From Marinospirillum sp. (GTDB lineage: Bacteria > Pseudomonadota > Gammaproteobacteria > Pseudomonadales > Halomonadaceae), in assembly GCA_007116195.1 (NCBI GenBank), contig SKIX01000130.1:1-13959 (forward strand): a stretch of DNA of 13,959 bases, given 5' to 3'. Positions 7,579-13,959 of the stretch are shown here, piece by piece (positions within the stretch are counted from its first letter, which is position 1; each line of letters starts with the position of its first letter). Position numbers and translations under genes: made by a program. The notes under the pieces were generated by a model that saw only the letters and a program-made list of their open reading frames with translations, searched no databases and was not told where the DNA came from.

Positions 7579-8897
7579 TAGCTTTCCTCCTCAGCAGCCA
7601 GTTTTTCCATAATGAGCGCTAAGGTAAAAAAGGAACCAAAAACCAGAACTTCATCATAGAGACCCTGCTGCAACGCAGCTTGGGCCTGCTGGTAGAGCGC
7701 CTCACCGTCTGATTGCAAATAACAAGAAACGACGCTTGCGCCCAGACCTTCAAGCAAAGCCTGCAAAGCCTGTGGCTGTTCTGCACGGGCTAGAGGCAAG
7801 GCTGTCACGGCCCAAGCATCGACCAAGTCCAGCAAGGGGCTCACTGTGGCCAGTTGATCCTTGTCCTTCATCATTCCCAGGATCGCCAAACGGCGTTTCG
7901 CTGGTTGCTCAGCCAAACGCTGAGCAAGGTGCTCTGCAGCCTGAGGGTTATGAGCAACATCAAGCAACCAGGCTCCGTGACGCTGCATACGTCCTGCCAG
8001 TTGAACCTTGGCTAAACCGGAGCGCACGGCCTCTTCGCTAACATCCAAGCCCGTCGCCAGCAAAGCCTGAATACTGGTGGCGGCATTGTCTTTAGGCAAA
8101 ACCGGCCAGGGTAGCTGGCTAAACTTCAAGCTATGGCCCGCAGCATTTTGTCCCTGCCACACCCAGGTAGCTCCCTGATTTTCTTGCAAAAAGTCTTGAC
8201 CTAACTGCAGGCGCTGACAACCTAGTTTTTGTGCCTGATCGATTACACTCAGCGGCAAGCAGGTGCTTCCAAGCACTGCTGGGCAGCCAGCACGAAAGAT
8301 ACCTGCCTTTTCTCGACCAATGCTTTCCAGGTCATCACCCAGATAATCCTGATGATCCAGGCCTAGGGTGGTCACCACGGCAACATCTGCATCAACCAGA
8401 TTAACAGCATCCAGACGACCACCCAGGCCTACCTCTAACAACCACAGGTCTAGATTACTCTCGGCAAAAATCACCAGAGCAACCAGGGTGGCAAACTCAA
8501 AATAGCTTAAGGAAACCACTGCATTGTTATCAGCAAGACGCGCCTGCTCAATTTTTTCAAAGGCTTCAACAAGGGTAGCAGTAGCAACGGGGGTACCCTG
8601 AATTTTGATACGCTCATTGAAATGCAGAAAATGAGGCGACGTATAACTACCAACCTGATAACCAGCAGCTAAAGCCATGGATTCAACCATAGCCAAGGTC
8701 GACCCCTTGCCATTCGTTCCGGCAAAGGTGAGCACACGAGGTAGGCGGCCTGTAGAAGCTGTCGGCACACCTAAGCGACGCGCAACTTCACTAACCCGCT
8801 CTAAGCCTAAATCGATCTCACGTGAGTGCAGCTGCTCAAGGTACCCCAGCCACTCCGGCAGGGTACCCGTAAAAGGGGTGGGGGTTTCAGTATTCAC
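7578..8897 (-). CDS. folC: Bifunctional folylpolyglutamate synthase / dihydrofolate synthase
   Basis: This ATP-dependent Mur-ligase-family enzyme adds glutamate to dihydropteroate and to folates, in the cytoplasm. It has 439 residues, slightly longer than E. coli FolC. The P-loop GTNGKGST is at 60-67, followed by TSPHF (86-90), EVGLGGRLDAVN (155-166), GLDHQDYLG (179-187) and REKAGIF (195-201), which contains the lysine carbamylated in the family. The C-terminal Mur-ligase domain is shown by LLDVAHNP. The start is GTG at 8897, seven bases after the accD stop, with only a weak GAG upstream, so translation is probably coupled to accD. No in-frame ATG exists before the P-loop that would keep the conserved N-terminus. 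The single enzyme with both activities is assumed from family and gene order. Confidence 0.95.
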   Translation of the reverse strand: MNTETPTPFTGTLPEWLGYLEQLHSREIDLGLERVSEVARRLGVPTASTGRLPRVLTFAGTNGKGSTLAMVESMALAAGYQVGSYTSPHFLHFNERIKIQGTPVATATLVEAFEKIEQARLADNNAVVSLSYFEFATLVALVIFAESNLDLWLLEVGLGGRLDAVNLVDADVAVVTTLGLDHQDYLGDDLESIGREKAGIFRAGCPAVLGSTCLPLSVIDQAQKLGCQRLQLGQDFLQENQGATWVWQGQNAAGHSLKFSQLPWPVLPKDNAATSIQALLATGLDVSEEAVRSGLAKVQLAGRMQRHGAWLLDVAHNPQAAEHLAQRLAEQPAKRRLAILGMMKDKDQLATVSPLLDLVDAWAVTALPLARAEQPQALQALLEGLGASVVSCYLQSDGEALYQQAQAALQQGLYDEVLVFGSFFTLALIMEKLAAEEES

Positions 8898-8904
8898 TGA
8901 GTGC

Positions 8905-9768
8905 TCAAGCAGCCGGCTGCTGAGTCATTTTGCGTAGCAAACCCGCTAGCTTGGTTGCCATTTCGTGACGATGAATGATCATATCAACCGTACCATGTTC
9001 AAGCAGGAATTCCGCACGCTGGAAACCTTCAGGTAATTTTTCACGTACCGTTTGTTCAATCACTCGTGGCCCAGCAAAGCCGCAAAGCGCAAAAGGCTCA
9101 GAAACGTTTAAGTCACCCAGCATAGCCAGGGAAGCAGAAACCCCGCCATAAACAGGATCCGTGAGTACCGAGATGTAGGGTACGCCCGCTTTCTTCAAGC
9201 GTTCCAGAGCAGCAGAAGTTTTCGCCATTTGCATCAGCGAGAAGAGGGCTTCTTGCATCCGGGCACCACCGGAAGCAGAAAAGCACACTAAAGGCAGGCG
9301 CTCAGCCAAGGCTAATTCAGCCGCACGCACAAATTTTTCGCCAACCACTGAACCCATAGACCCGCCCATGAAGTTGAATTCAAAGGCCACAGCCACCACC
9401 GGCATACCGGTTAAATCGCCGCGCATGGCAATTAAAGCATCTTTCTCGCCAGTCGCTTTTTGAGCAGCGGTTAAGCGGTCTTTATATTTTTTAGAATCTT
9501 TAAACTTGAGGCGATCGACGGGCTCTAATTCAGCAAATAATTCCTGAGCAGTGCCTTGATCTAAAAAGTTTTCTAACCGCTTGCGTGCAGAAATACGCAT
9601 GTGGTGATCACACTTAGGGCAGACATGCTGGTTCTTTTCCAGCTCCGGACGATAGAGTGCAGACTCGCACTTGGGGCACTTACGCCATAAGCCTTCAGGG
9701 ACATTGGCTTTACGCTGAGCACTATCGGAGCGGATAATGGAAGGAACGATACGGTCTAACCAGCTCAT
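8905..9768 (-). CDS. accD: Acetyl-CoA carboxylase, carboxyltransferase subunit beta
   Basis: AccD pairs with AccA to transfer the carboxyl group from biotin to acetyl-CoA, giving malonyl-CoA for fatty acid synthesis. The protein has 287 residues. An N-terminal four-cysteine zinc ribbon is visible (Cys31, Cys34, Cys50, Cys53). The crotonase-like core contains [15 protein letters not shown] (131-145), the [12 protein letters not shown] motif (164-175) whose glycines form an oxyanion hole, and [10 protein letters not shown] (204-213). The gene starts 94 bases after trpA, the largest gap within the cluster. That gap carries a hairpin, with an AGG motif about 11 bases before the ATG. E. coli AccD can bind its own mRNA; nothing visible here proves the same control. 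Confidence 0.97.
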   Translation of the reverse strand: MSWLDRIVPSIIRSDSAQRKANVPEGLWRKCPKCESALYRPELEKNQHVCPKCDHHMRISARKRLENFLDQGTAQELFAELEPVDRLKFKDSKKYKDRLTAAQKATGEKDALIAMRGDLTGMPVVAVAFEFNFMGGSMGSVVGEKFVRAAELALAERLPLVCFSASGGARMQEALFSLMQMAKTSAALERLKKAGVPYISVLTDPVYGGVSASLAMLGDLNVSEPFALCGFAGPRVIEQTVREKLPEGFQRAEFLLEHGTVDMIIHRHEMATKLAGLLRKMTQQPAA

Positions 9769-9802
9769 AAAATAATCAACCTGCTTTCAATTATTGGAGG
9801 TA

Positions 9803-9847
9803 CCCTGCAAAACGGCGGCTATTTTACTCAAGAAAGCCTCTGCAGGG
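9803..9847 (-). repeat. Hairpin in the trpA-accD leader region
   Basis: CCCTGCA (9803-9809) and TGCAGGG (9841-9847) are exact reverse complements. Inside them GGCT (9817-9820) can pair with AGCC (9835-9838), giving a two-stage stem. The hairpin begins 15 bases after the trpA stop and ends about 34 bases before the accD ATG. No uridine run follows on the minus strand, so it does not look like a terminator. It may be an RNA-processing or stability element separating the trp and acc parts of the transcript. Confidence 0.4.
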
Positions 9848-9862
9848 AAACCTCATCGTTTC

Positions 9863-10666
9863 TCAGGCATCCAGGGCCTGGCGCATTTCACCGAGCACTT
9901 CTTTCAGCACTGGGGCTATTTTTTCCGGCGTCTCAGCCAATTCAGCAACACGGCTAACCAAAGCGCTGCCCACGATGACCCCTGCTGAGATATCAGCCAA
10001 GGCTCGTGCTGTTTTGCCATCACGTATGCCAAAACCTACGGCAACAGGTAGATCAGTAATATCGGCAAACTCTTCAAGCTTCGCTGCTACACCAGGAATA
10101 TCTAAAGTCGCTGAACCGGTAACCCCTTTCAGAGAAACATAGTAAAGGTAGCCGCTACCTGCTGCTGCTATCTTTTTAGCTCGCTCAAGGGTTGTGGTGG
10201 GTGCTAGCAAGAATACCGAATCCATCGCTTGCGCTTTAAGCAGTTCAGTAAAATCTTCCACCTCTTCAGGCGGCAAATCAACCACTAGAACGCCATCAAC
10301 ACCTGCCATGTCAGCGGCCTTAACAAAGGTTTCATAGCCGAGCGCTTCAATTGGGTTCAAATACCCCATGAGTACCACAGGCGTTTGCTGGTCTTTCTTG
10401 CGAAACTCAGTGACTAGCTTGAATACATCCAAAGTGCTAGTGCCATGTTTTAAAGCACGTTCACAGGCTTTTTGAATGACAGGGCCATCAGCCATAGGAT
10501 CAGAGAAGGGCACCCCCAGCTCCAGAATATCAGCCCCCGCCTCGACTAGCGCATGCATCAACTCGACCGTATATTCAGGTGCAGGGTCACCTGCTGTAAT
10601 ATAAGGAATAAGAGCTTTACGGCCTGTTTTTTTCAGTTCTGCAAAAGTGGCTTGAATACGGCTCAT
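9863..10666 (-). CDS. trpA: Tryptophan synthase alpha chain
   Basis: TrpA cleaves indole-3-glycerol phosphate to indole and glyceraldehyde 3-phosphate, passing indole to TrpB through the alpha-beta tunnel. The 267-residue TIM barrel is the usual length. Catalytic residues are recognisable by position: Glu49 in [13 protein letters not shown] and Asp60 in MADGP, matching E. coli Glu49 and Asp60. Later strands include [28 protein letters not shown], the '[10 protein letters not shown]' loop and the phosphate-binding 'VGFGIRDG' and 'GVIVGSALV'. Its ATG overlaps the trpB stop by four bases (ATGA), preceded by GGGGA, so the two subunits are translationally coupled. Third codon positions are A/T-rich near the start (about 35% G or C over the first 43 codons), in contrast to the patch in trpB. 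Confidence 0.97.
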   Translation of the reverse strand: MSRIQATFAELKKTGRKALIPYITAGDPAPEYTVELMHALVEAGADILELGVPFSDPMADGPVIQKACERALKHGTSTLDVFKLVTEFRKKDQQTPVVLMGYLNPIEALGYETFVKAADMAGVDGVLVVDLPPEEVEDFTELLKAQAMDSVFLLAPTTTLERAKKIAAAGSGYLYYVSLKGVTGSATLDIPGVAAKLEEFADITDLPVAVGFGIRDGKTARALADISAGVIVGSALVSRVAELAETPEKIAPVLKEVLGEMRQALDA

Positions 10667-11874
10667 AAAGTAATCCCCTGCTTAGCAGCAACCGTCATAA
10701 TGTCTTTATCACCTCGACCCGACAGATTAACGATAAGATGCTGATCCGTTTTCAGCGTTGGCGCCAGTTTTTTGGCAAAAGCCAAGGCATGAGCAGACTC
10801 CAGTGCTGGAATAATGCCTTCAAAGTGACAGAGATCCTCAAAAGCATCCATAACTTCAGCATCCGTAGCGATTTCATACTGAACACGGCCAATATCCTTG
10901 AGGTAGGAATGCTCAGGCCCAACACCCGGATAGTCTAAACCTGCAGAAATCGAGTGAGTCTCAATAATTTGTCCAGCAGCATCTTCCATCAGATAGGTAC
11001 GATTGCCATGCAAAACACCAGGGCGACCCGCGTTCAGCGGAGCAGCATGACGACCACTCGCCAGACCATCACCTCCTGCCTCAACACCGTACATGGTTAC
11101 TTCATCATCAGTTAAAAACGGATGGAAAAGGCCCAGTGCATTAGAGCCACCACCCACGCAGGCAATCAAAGCATCCGGCAGGCGTCCGATCTGTTCCAGC
11201 GACTGCTGCCGGGCTTCGCGTCCGGCCACGGCGTTGAAATCACGCACTAGCTTCGGATACGGATGGGGGCCGGCCACGGTGCCGATGATGTAGAAGGTGT
11301 CATCCACGTTGGTCACCCAGTCGCGCAGGGCTTCGTTCATGGCATCCTTGAGGGTGCGTGAACCCGACTCCACCGGAATAACCTCAGCACCCAGCAGCTT
11401 CATACGATAGACATTCGGTGCCTGACGCTGAACATCATCCGCGCCCATGTAAACCTGGCATTTCAGACCCAGGCGGGCTGCAACTGTTGCGGTAGCTACA
11501 CCATGCTGACCAGCACCGGTTTCTGCAATCACGCGTGGCTTACCTGAATACTTGGCTAGGAGTGCTTGACCAATGGTGTTGTTAACCTTGTGTGCACCAG
11601 TATGATTGAGATCTTCACGTTTCAGCCAAATTTGCGCTCCGCCCAGATGCTTTGACCAGCGTTCCGCAGGGTAAAGAGGCGAAGGTCGCCCAACATAAAG
11701 CGCCAGATCACGATCAAACTCTGCCTGAAAATCAGGGTCCGCACTTAAGCGTGCGTACTGTTCATCAAGTTGATCCAGGGCATAGCTTAGGGTTTCCGAA
11801 ACAAAGCGGCCACCATAGCGCCCAAAATGACCACGGGCATCCGGCATTTTTAACAAATCAGCATACTTGGACAC
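10663..11874 (-). CDS. trpB: Tryptophan synthase beta chain
   Basis: TrpB is the PLP-dependent subunit that condenses indole with serine to give tryptophan. The protein has 403 residues, normal for TrpB1. The internal aldimine lysine is Lys96 in [10 protein letters not shown], the catalytic glutamate is Glu118 in ETGAGQHG, and the PLP phosphate loop is GGGSN (241-245). The C-terminus has the expected LSGRGDKD motif. The start is GTG at 11874 with GAGGT six bases upstream, and an upstream gap of 13 bases to trpF. One oddity: codons 168-236 use mostly G/C-ending codons and lie in a GC-rich patch, unlike flanking DNA, although the encoded protein is fully conventional. In many Pseudomonas species trpBA sits elsewhere; here it joins trpF. 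Confidence 0.97.
   Translation of the reverse strand: MSKYADLLKMPDARGHFGRYGGRFVSETLSYALDQLDEQYARLSADPDFQAEFDRDLALYVGRPSPLYPAERWSKHLGGAQIWLKREDLNHTGAHKVNNTIGQALLAKYSGKPRVIAETGAGQHGVATATVAARLGLKCQVYMGADDVQRQAPNVYRMKLLGAEVIPVESGSRTLKDAMNEALRDWVTNVDDTFYIIGTVAGPHPYPKLVRDFNAVAGREARQQSLEQIGRLPDALIACVGGGSNALGLFHPFLTDDEVTMYGVEAGGDGLASGRHAAPLNAGRPGVLHGNRTYLMEDAAGQIIETHSISAGLDYPGVGPEHSYLKDIGRVQYEIATDAEVMDAFEDLCHFEGIIPALESAHALAFAKKLAPTLKTDQHLIVNLSGRGDKDIMTVAAKQGITL
11167..11373. other. GC-rich, atypical-codon patch within trpB
   Basis: This segment covers trpB codons 168-236. Counting its 69 codons, 53 end in G or C (77%), and in the core (codons 173-208, bases 11251-11358) 31 of 36 do. The first 43 codons of trpA give about 35%. 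The two 60-base rows from 11161 to 11280 are each 65% GC, while 11521-11640 is about 47%. The protein sequence stays typical of TrpB throughout, so the frame is undisturbed. The likely cause is homologous recombination with a GC-rich relative or a chimeric assembly. Confidence 0.55.
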
Positions 11875-11887
11875 GTTGATACCTCGG

Positions 11888-12547
11888 TTAATCTAACTCA
11901 ACAGCGAGATGAGTTAAGAATTCTTTAATTTTGACAGGGCATTTTATACCCCGACTGGCTTCGACTCCACCGGAAACATCGACCGCATAAGGTCGAGTGA
12001 TTGTTATAGCTTGCCTGACATTAGCAGGCGTCAACCCCCCAGCCAGTATCCAGGCACGTTCATCTTGCTTGGGAAAACGCTGCCAATCAAAAGCTTCACC
12101 CGTTCCACCTGGTACACCAGGTCGATAAGCATCCAGCAAAAAACCGCGTGCGCTGGGCCAGCGTTTTGCCTCAGCTAAAGGGTCAAACCCCGGCTTCATG
12201 CGTAAGGCTTTGATATAGGGCCGTTGAAACTGACAGCAAAAGCTTTCTTCTTCATCGCCATGAAATTGCAGCAGATCTAAAGGCACCTGATCCAACACCC
12301 TGCTAACTTCTTCAGCACTCGGATTGACAAACAAACCCACACTGACCACAAAAGGTGGCATCGCAGCAGTCAAGGTTGCTGCCTGGGCTGCACTTACAGC
12401 ACGTGGACTGGGTGGATAAAAAACAAAACCTAAAGCATCTGCACCAGCCGCCACGGCTACTTTCACATCTTCAACACGTGTAAGACCACATATTTTGCTA
12501 CGAATACGCTGAGTAGCTAAGGAAAACTCAGGAAGCCGTTTCGTCAT
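11888..12547 (-). CDS. trpF: Phosphoribosylanthranilate isomerase
   Basis: TrpF isomerises N-(5-phosphoribosyl)anthranilate to the carboxyphenylamino-deoxyribulose phosphate, the third specific step to tryptophan. From this start the monofunctional TIM barrel has 219 residues. The catalytic pair is visible: Cys20 in [12 protein letters not shown] and Asp139 in [15 protein letters not shown]. Phosphate-binding motifs are [19 protein letters not shown] and DVSGGVE. I chose the ATG at 12547, which has an AAGAG 12 bases upstream. An ATG four codons earlier (12559) touches that motif and has no other site. Either start gives an N-terminus about 12-16 residues longer than usual before the first strand. 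The gene overlaps the end of truA by 20 bases and precedes trpB by 13. Confidence 0.95.
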   Translation of the reverse strand: MTKRLPEFSLATQRIRSKICGLTRVEDVKVAVAAGADALGFVFYPPSPRAVSAAQAATLTAAMPPFVVSVGLFVNPSAEEVSRVLDQVPLDLLQFHGDEEESFCCQFQRPYIKALRMKPGFDPLAEAKRWPSARGFLLDAYRPGVPGGTGEAFDWQRFPKQDERAWILAGGLTPANVRQAITITRPYAVDVSGGVEASRGIKCPVKIKEFLTHLAVELD

Positions 12548-13481
12548 AGGTAAGCGCATCTCTTGGTTGGCTTCGGGTTAAGTCAGAACGATACCAAGCG
12601 GGCAAAAATGCTGGATAGGGTGCATCCAGGTTTTCATCCGCCAGCAAAGAAAGAAAATTAGGCCCTAAGCGCTCATAAGGTAGATTAAACTTTTCAGGGT
12701 AGAGCGCAGCAATAAAATACAAACCTGCTGCAGGAGCGGTCATTCCAGCCTGAGCACGGAGCTTTTTCGCCATCAGCTCATCCAGCCACTCCGCTGGTTT
12801 TTCACCGGCACCAATTTTTATCAGTGTACCCGCCAGGTTGCGTACCATATGGTGTAGAAAAGCATTGGCTTGAACATCCAAAATAATAAAATCACCGCGC
12901 CGCAACACTTTTAAAAAGTGCAAATGCCGCCAAGCGATACGCGATTGACAGCGCACTGAGCGGAAAGCAGAAAAATCTCGTTCGCCTAACAGTTTTTGTG
13001 CCGCAGCATGCATTTTTTCTGCATCCAATGGCTGATTCCACCAGGTCACTTGATTGTGCAAAGTACAGGGGCGTGTACGATGATTATAGATCACGTAACG
13101 ATAGCGCCGACCTAGCGCTGAGTGGCGTGCGTGAAAGTCATTAGTAACAGCTCTGGCCCAGCGCACCCTTAGCTGCGGGGGCAGCTTGGAGTTAACACCC
13201 AAAGTCCAGGCTCTTTCCGGCAAAGCCTTGGTGGTATCAAAATGAACGACCATACCGCTGGCATGAACACCTGCATCTGTACGACCCGCGCACATGACCG
13301 TCAGAGGCTCACCTGCCAGGCGGCTCAGTGCCTCTTCCAGTAATGGCTGAACGCTGGGAATGCCTGCAGCCTGGGTTTGCCAGCCATGAAACTGACTACC
13401 TTCATACTCTACACAAAGCGCAATGCGCCCAGATTGGGCGCATTGCTCGTCAAATAACTCAAAAGGGCGAATAAACGACAT
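12528..13481 (-). CDS. truA: tRNA pseudouridine(38-40) synthase
   Basis: TruA converts uridines 38-40 in the anticodon arm of many tRNAs to pseudouridine. The visible motifs are RIALCVEYEGSQFHGWQTQ (19-37), the catalytic Asp69 in CAGRTDAGVHA, RRYRYVIYN and the late FLHHMVRNLAGTLIKIG strand-helix. The start chosen is the ATG at 13481, one base after the fimV stop. The open frame extends further up to 13550 but that part overlaps fimV and does not resemble TruA. No clear ribosome-binding site precedes the start, so coupling to fimV is likely. At 317 residues it is longer than E. coli TruA (270), with about 16 extra N-terminal residues and a C-terminal extension rich in Pro, Asp and Leu. The 3' end overlaps trpF. 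Confidence 0.94.
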   Translation of the reverse strand: MSFIRPFELFDEQCAQSGRIALCVEYEGSQFHGWQTQAAGIPSVQPLLEEALSRLAGEPLTVMCAGRTDAGVHASGMVVHFDTTKALPERAWTLGVNSKLPPQLRVRWARAVTNDFHARHSALGRRYRYVIYNHRTRPCTLHNQVTWWNQPLDAEKMHAAAQKLLGERDFSAFRSVRCQSRIAWRHLHFLKVLRRGDFIILDVQANAFLHHMVRNLAGTLIKIGAGEKPAEWLDELMAKKLRAQAGMTAPAAGLYFIAALYPEKFNLPYERLGPNFLSLLADENLDAPYPAFLPAWYRSDLTRSQPRDALTYDETAS

Positions 13482-13482
13482 C

Positions 13483-13959
13483 TTAATTATTGAGAGACCC
13501 CAACATTTGCTGTGCAGTTGCTTTTTGATCCGCATCACCTTCAACAGCAACTTTTTCTAAAATTTCACGGGCACCTTCTTGGTCACCCATCTCGATATAA
13601 GCTGTGGCCAAGTCCAATTGGGTGTTCATATCGCCTTCGTCAGCGCTAAAGTCTAATTCGTCACCAAGATCAGCCAAGTCATCAAGTCGACTCAGATCCT
13701 CATTAACAGAGGGTTCACTGGAATCTCCAAGCTGCAAGCTTTCTAGGTCAACCAGGTCATCAGCTGCATCAAAGGCTTGTTCTGTTTGAGGCTGCTCACC
13801 TGTCAAACCCGACAGATCTTCAGTAAACGCTGAAAGCTCTTCATCAACTTCTGGCGACCTATAAGGCTCGTCAGATAAGGGTTCTTCGGCAGCTTCTTCT
13901 TGGTTAATTTCATCTAAAGCCGACATAAAATCGTCTGTTTCTGACTGATAATCAACCGG
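13483..13959 (-). CDS. fimV: FimV C-terminal fragment (5' end outside window)
   Basis: The frame is open to the right window edge, so only the last 158 residues are visible; an internal ATG at 13926 is unlikely to be the start. Most of the fragment is very acidic and low in complexity (Glu, Asp, Ser, Leu), as in the cytoplasmic region of FimV. The final 45 or so residues carry the conserved FimV C-terminal module, a TPR-like helix pair reading 'LDLATAYIEMGDQEGAREILE' followed by 'VAVEGDADQKATAQQMLGSL'. FimV is a peptidoglycan-binding (LysM) polar hub that in Pseudomonas promotes type IV pilus assembly and twitching; here those N-terminal parts lie outside the window. The position immediately upstream of truA matches the Pseudomonas order. 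Confidence 0.88.
   Translation of the reverse strand, partial: PVDYQSETDDFMSALDEINQEEAAEEPLSDEPYRSPEVDEELSAFTEDLSGLTGEQPQTEQAFDAADDLVDLESLQLGDSSEPSVNEDLSRLDDLADLGDELDFSADEGDMNTQLDLATAYIEMGDQEGAREILEKVAVEGDADQKATAQQMLGSLNN

Noticed and set aside
13482..13550. A longer truA starting at 13550
   Set aside because: The extra 23 codons overlap the conserved FimV C-terminal module in another frame and do not look like TruA; the ATG at 13481, right after the fimV stop, is the better start.
3758..13959. Mobile elements, CRISPR arrays, phage or defence genes, or toxin-antitoxin pairs in the cluster
   Set aside because: Genes are intact, co-directional and nearly contiguous; I saw no transposase, direct-repeat array or attachment-site-like duplication.

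Overview
The window looks like chromosomal DNA from a gammaproteobacterium. GC content is moderate, roughly half by eye. The gene order fimV-truA-trpF-trpB-trpA-accD-folC-dedD-cvpA-purF-metZ combines the accD-folC-dedD-cvpA-purF block shared with Escherichia coli and the fimV/truA/trpF and purF/metZ neighbours typical of Pseudomonas and the Oceanospirillales. An Oceanospirillales-like or Pseudomonas-related host is my inference; no rRNA or tRNA marker is present to confirm it. Every supported gene is on the minus strand, so transcription runs from base 13959 towards base 1.

Region A (13959 to 3758) is one continuous co-directional cluster of eleven genes. It holds the C-terminal end of fimV (cut by the window edge), truA (tRNA pseudouridine synthase), trpF, trpB and trpA (late tryptophan pathway), accD (acetyl-CoA carboxylase beta subunit), folC (folylpolyglutamate/dihydrofolate synthase), a SPOR-domain dedD-like gene, cvpA, purF (first step of purine synthesis) and metZ (O-succinylhomoserine sulfhydrylase). 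Most junctions overlap or leave under 25 bases. The largest gaps are 94 bases before accD, which contain a hairpin, and 50 bases before metZ. A perfect 10-bp hairpin just after metZ probably marks the end of the cluster. The genes are housekeeping and biosynthetic.

Region B (3598 to 1) holds cyclic-di-GMP signalling genes. The first is a complete membrane protein with a secreted PhnD-like solute-binding sensor, one membrane segment, PAS, a degenerate GGDEF domain and an intact EAL domain, so it is most likely a c-di-GMP phosphodiesterase. After a 117-base AT-rich spacer comes the 5' part of a second membrane sensor with a CHASE-type periplasmic domain; its cytoplasmic output lies outside the window.

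I did not find a previously undescribed system. The observations most worth a second look are an abrupt GC-rich, GC3-rich patch inside trpB (about 11167-11373), which suggests recombination or an assembly chimera, and the apparent loss of GGDEF catalytic residues in the PhnD-PAS-GGDEF-EAL protein.
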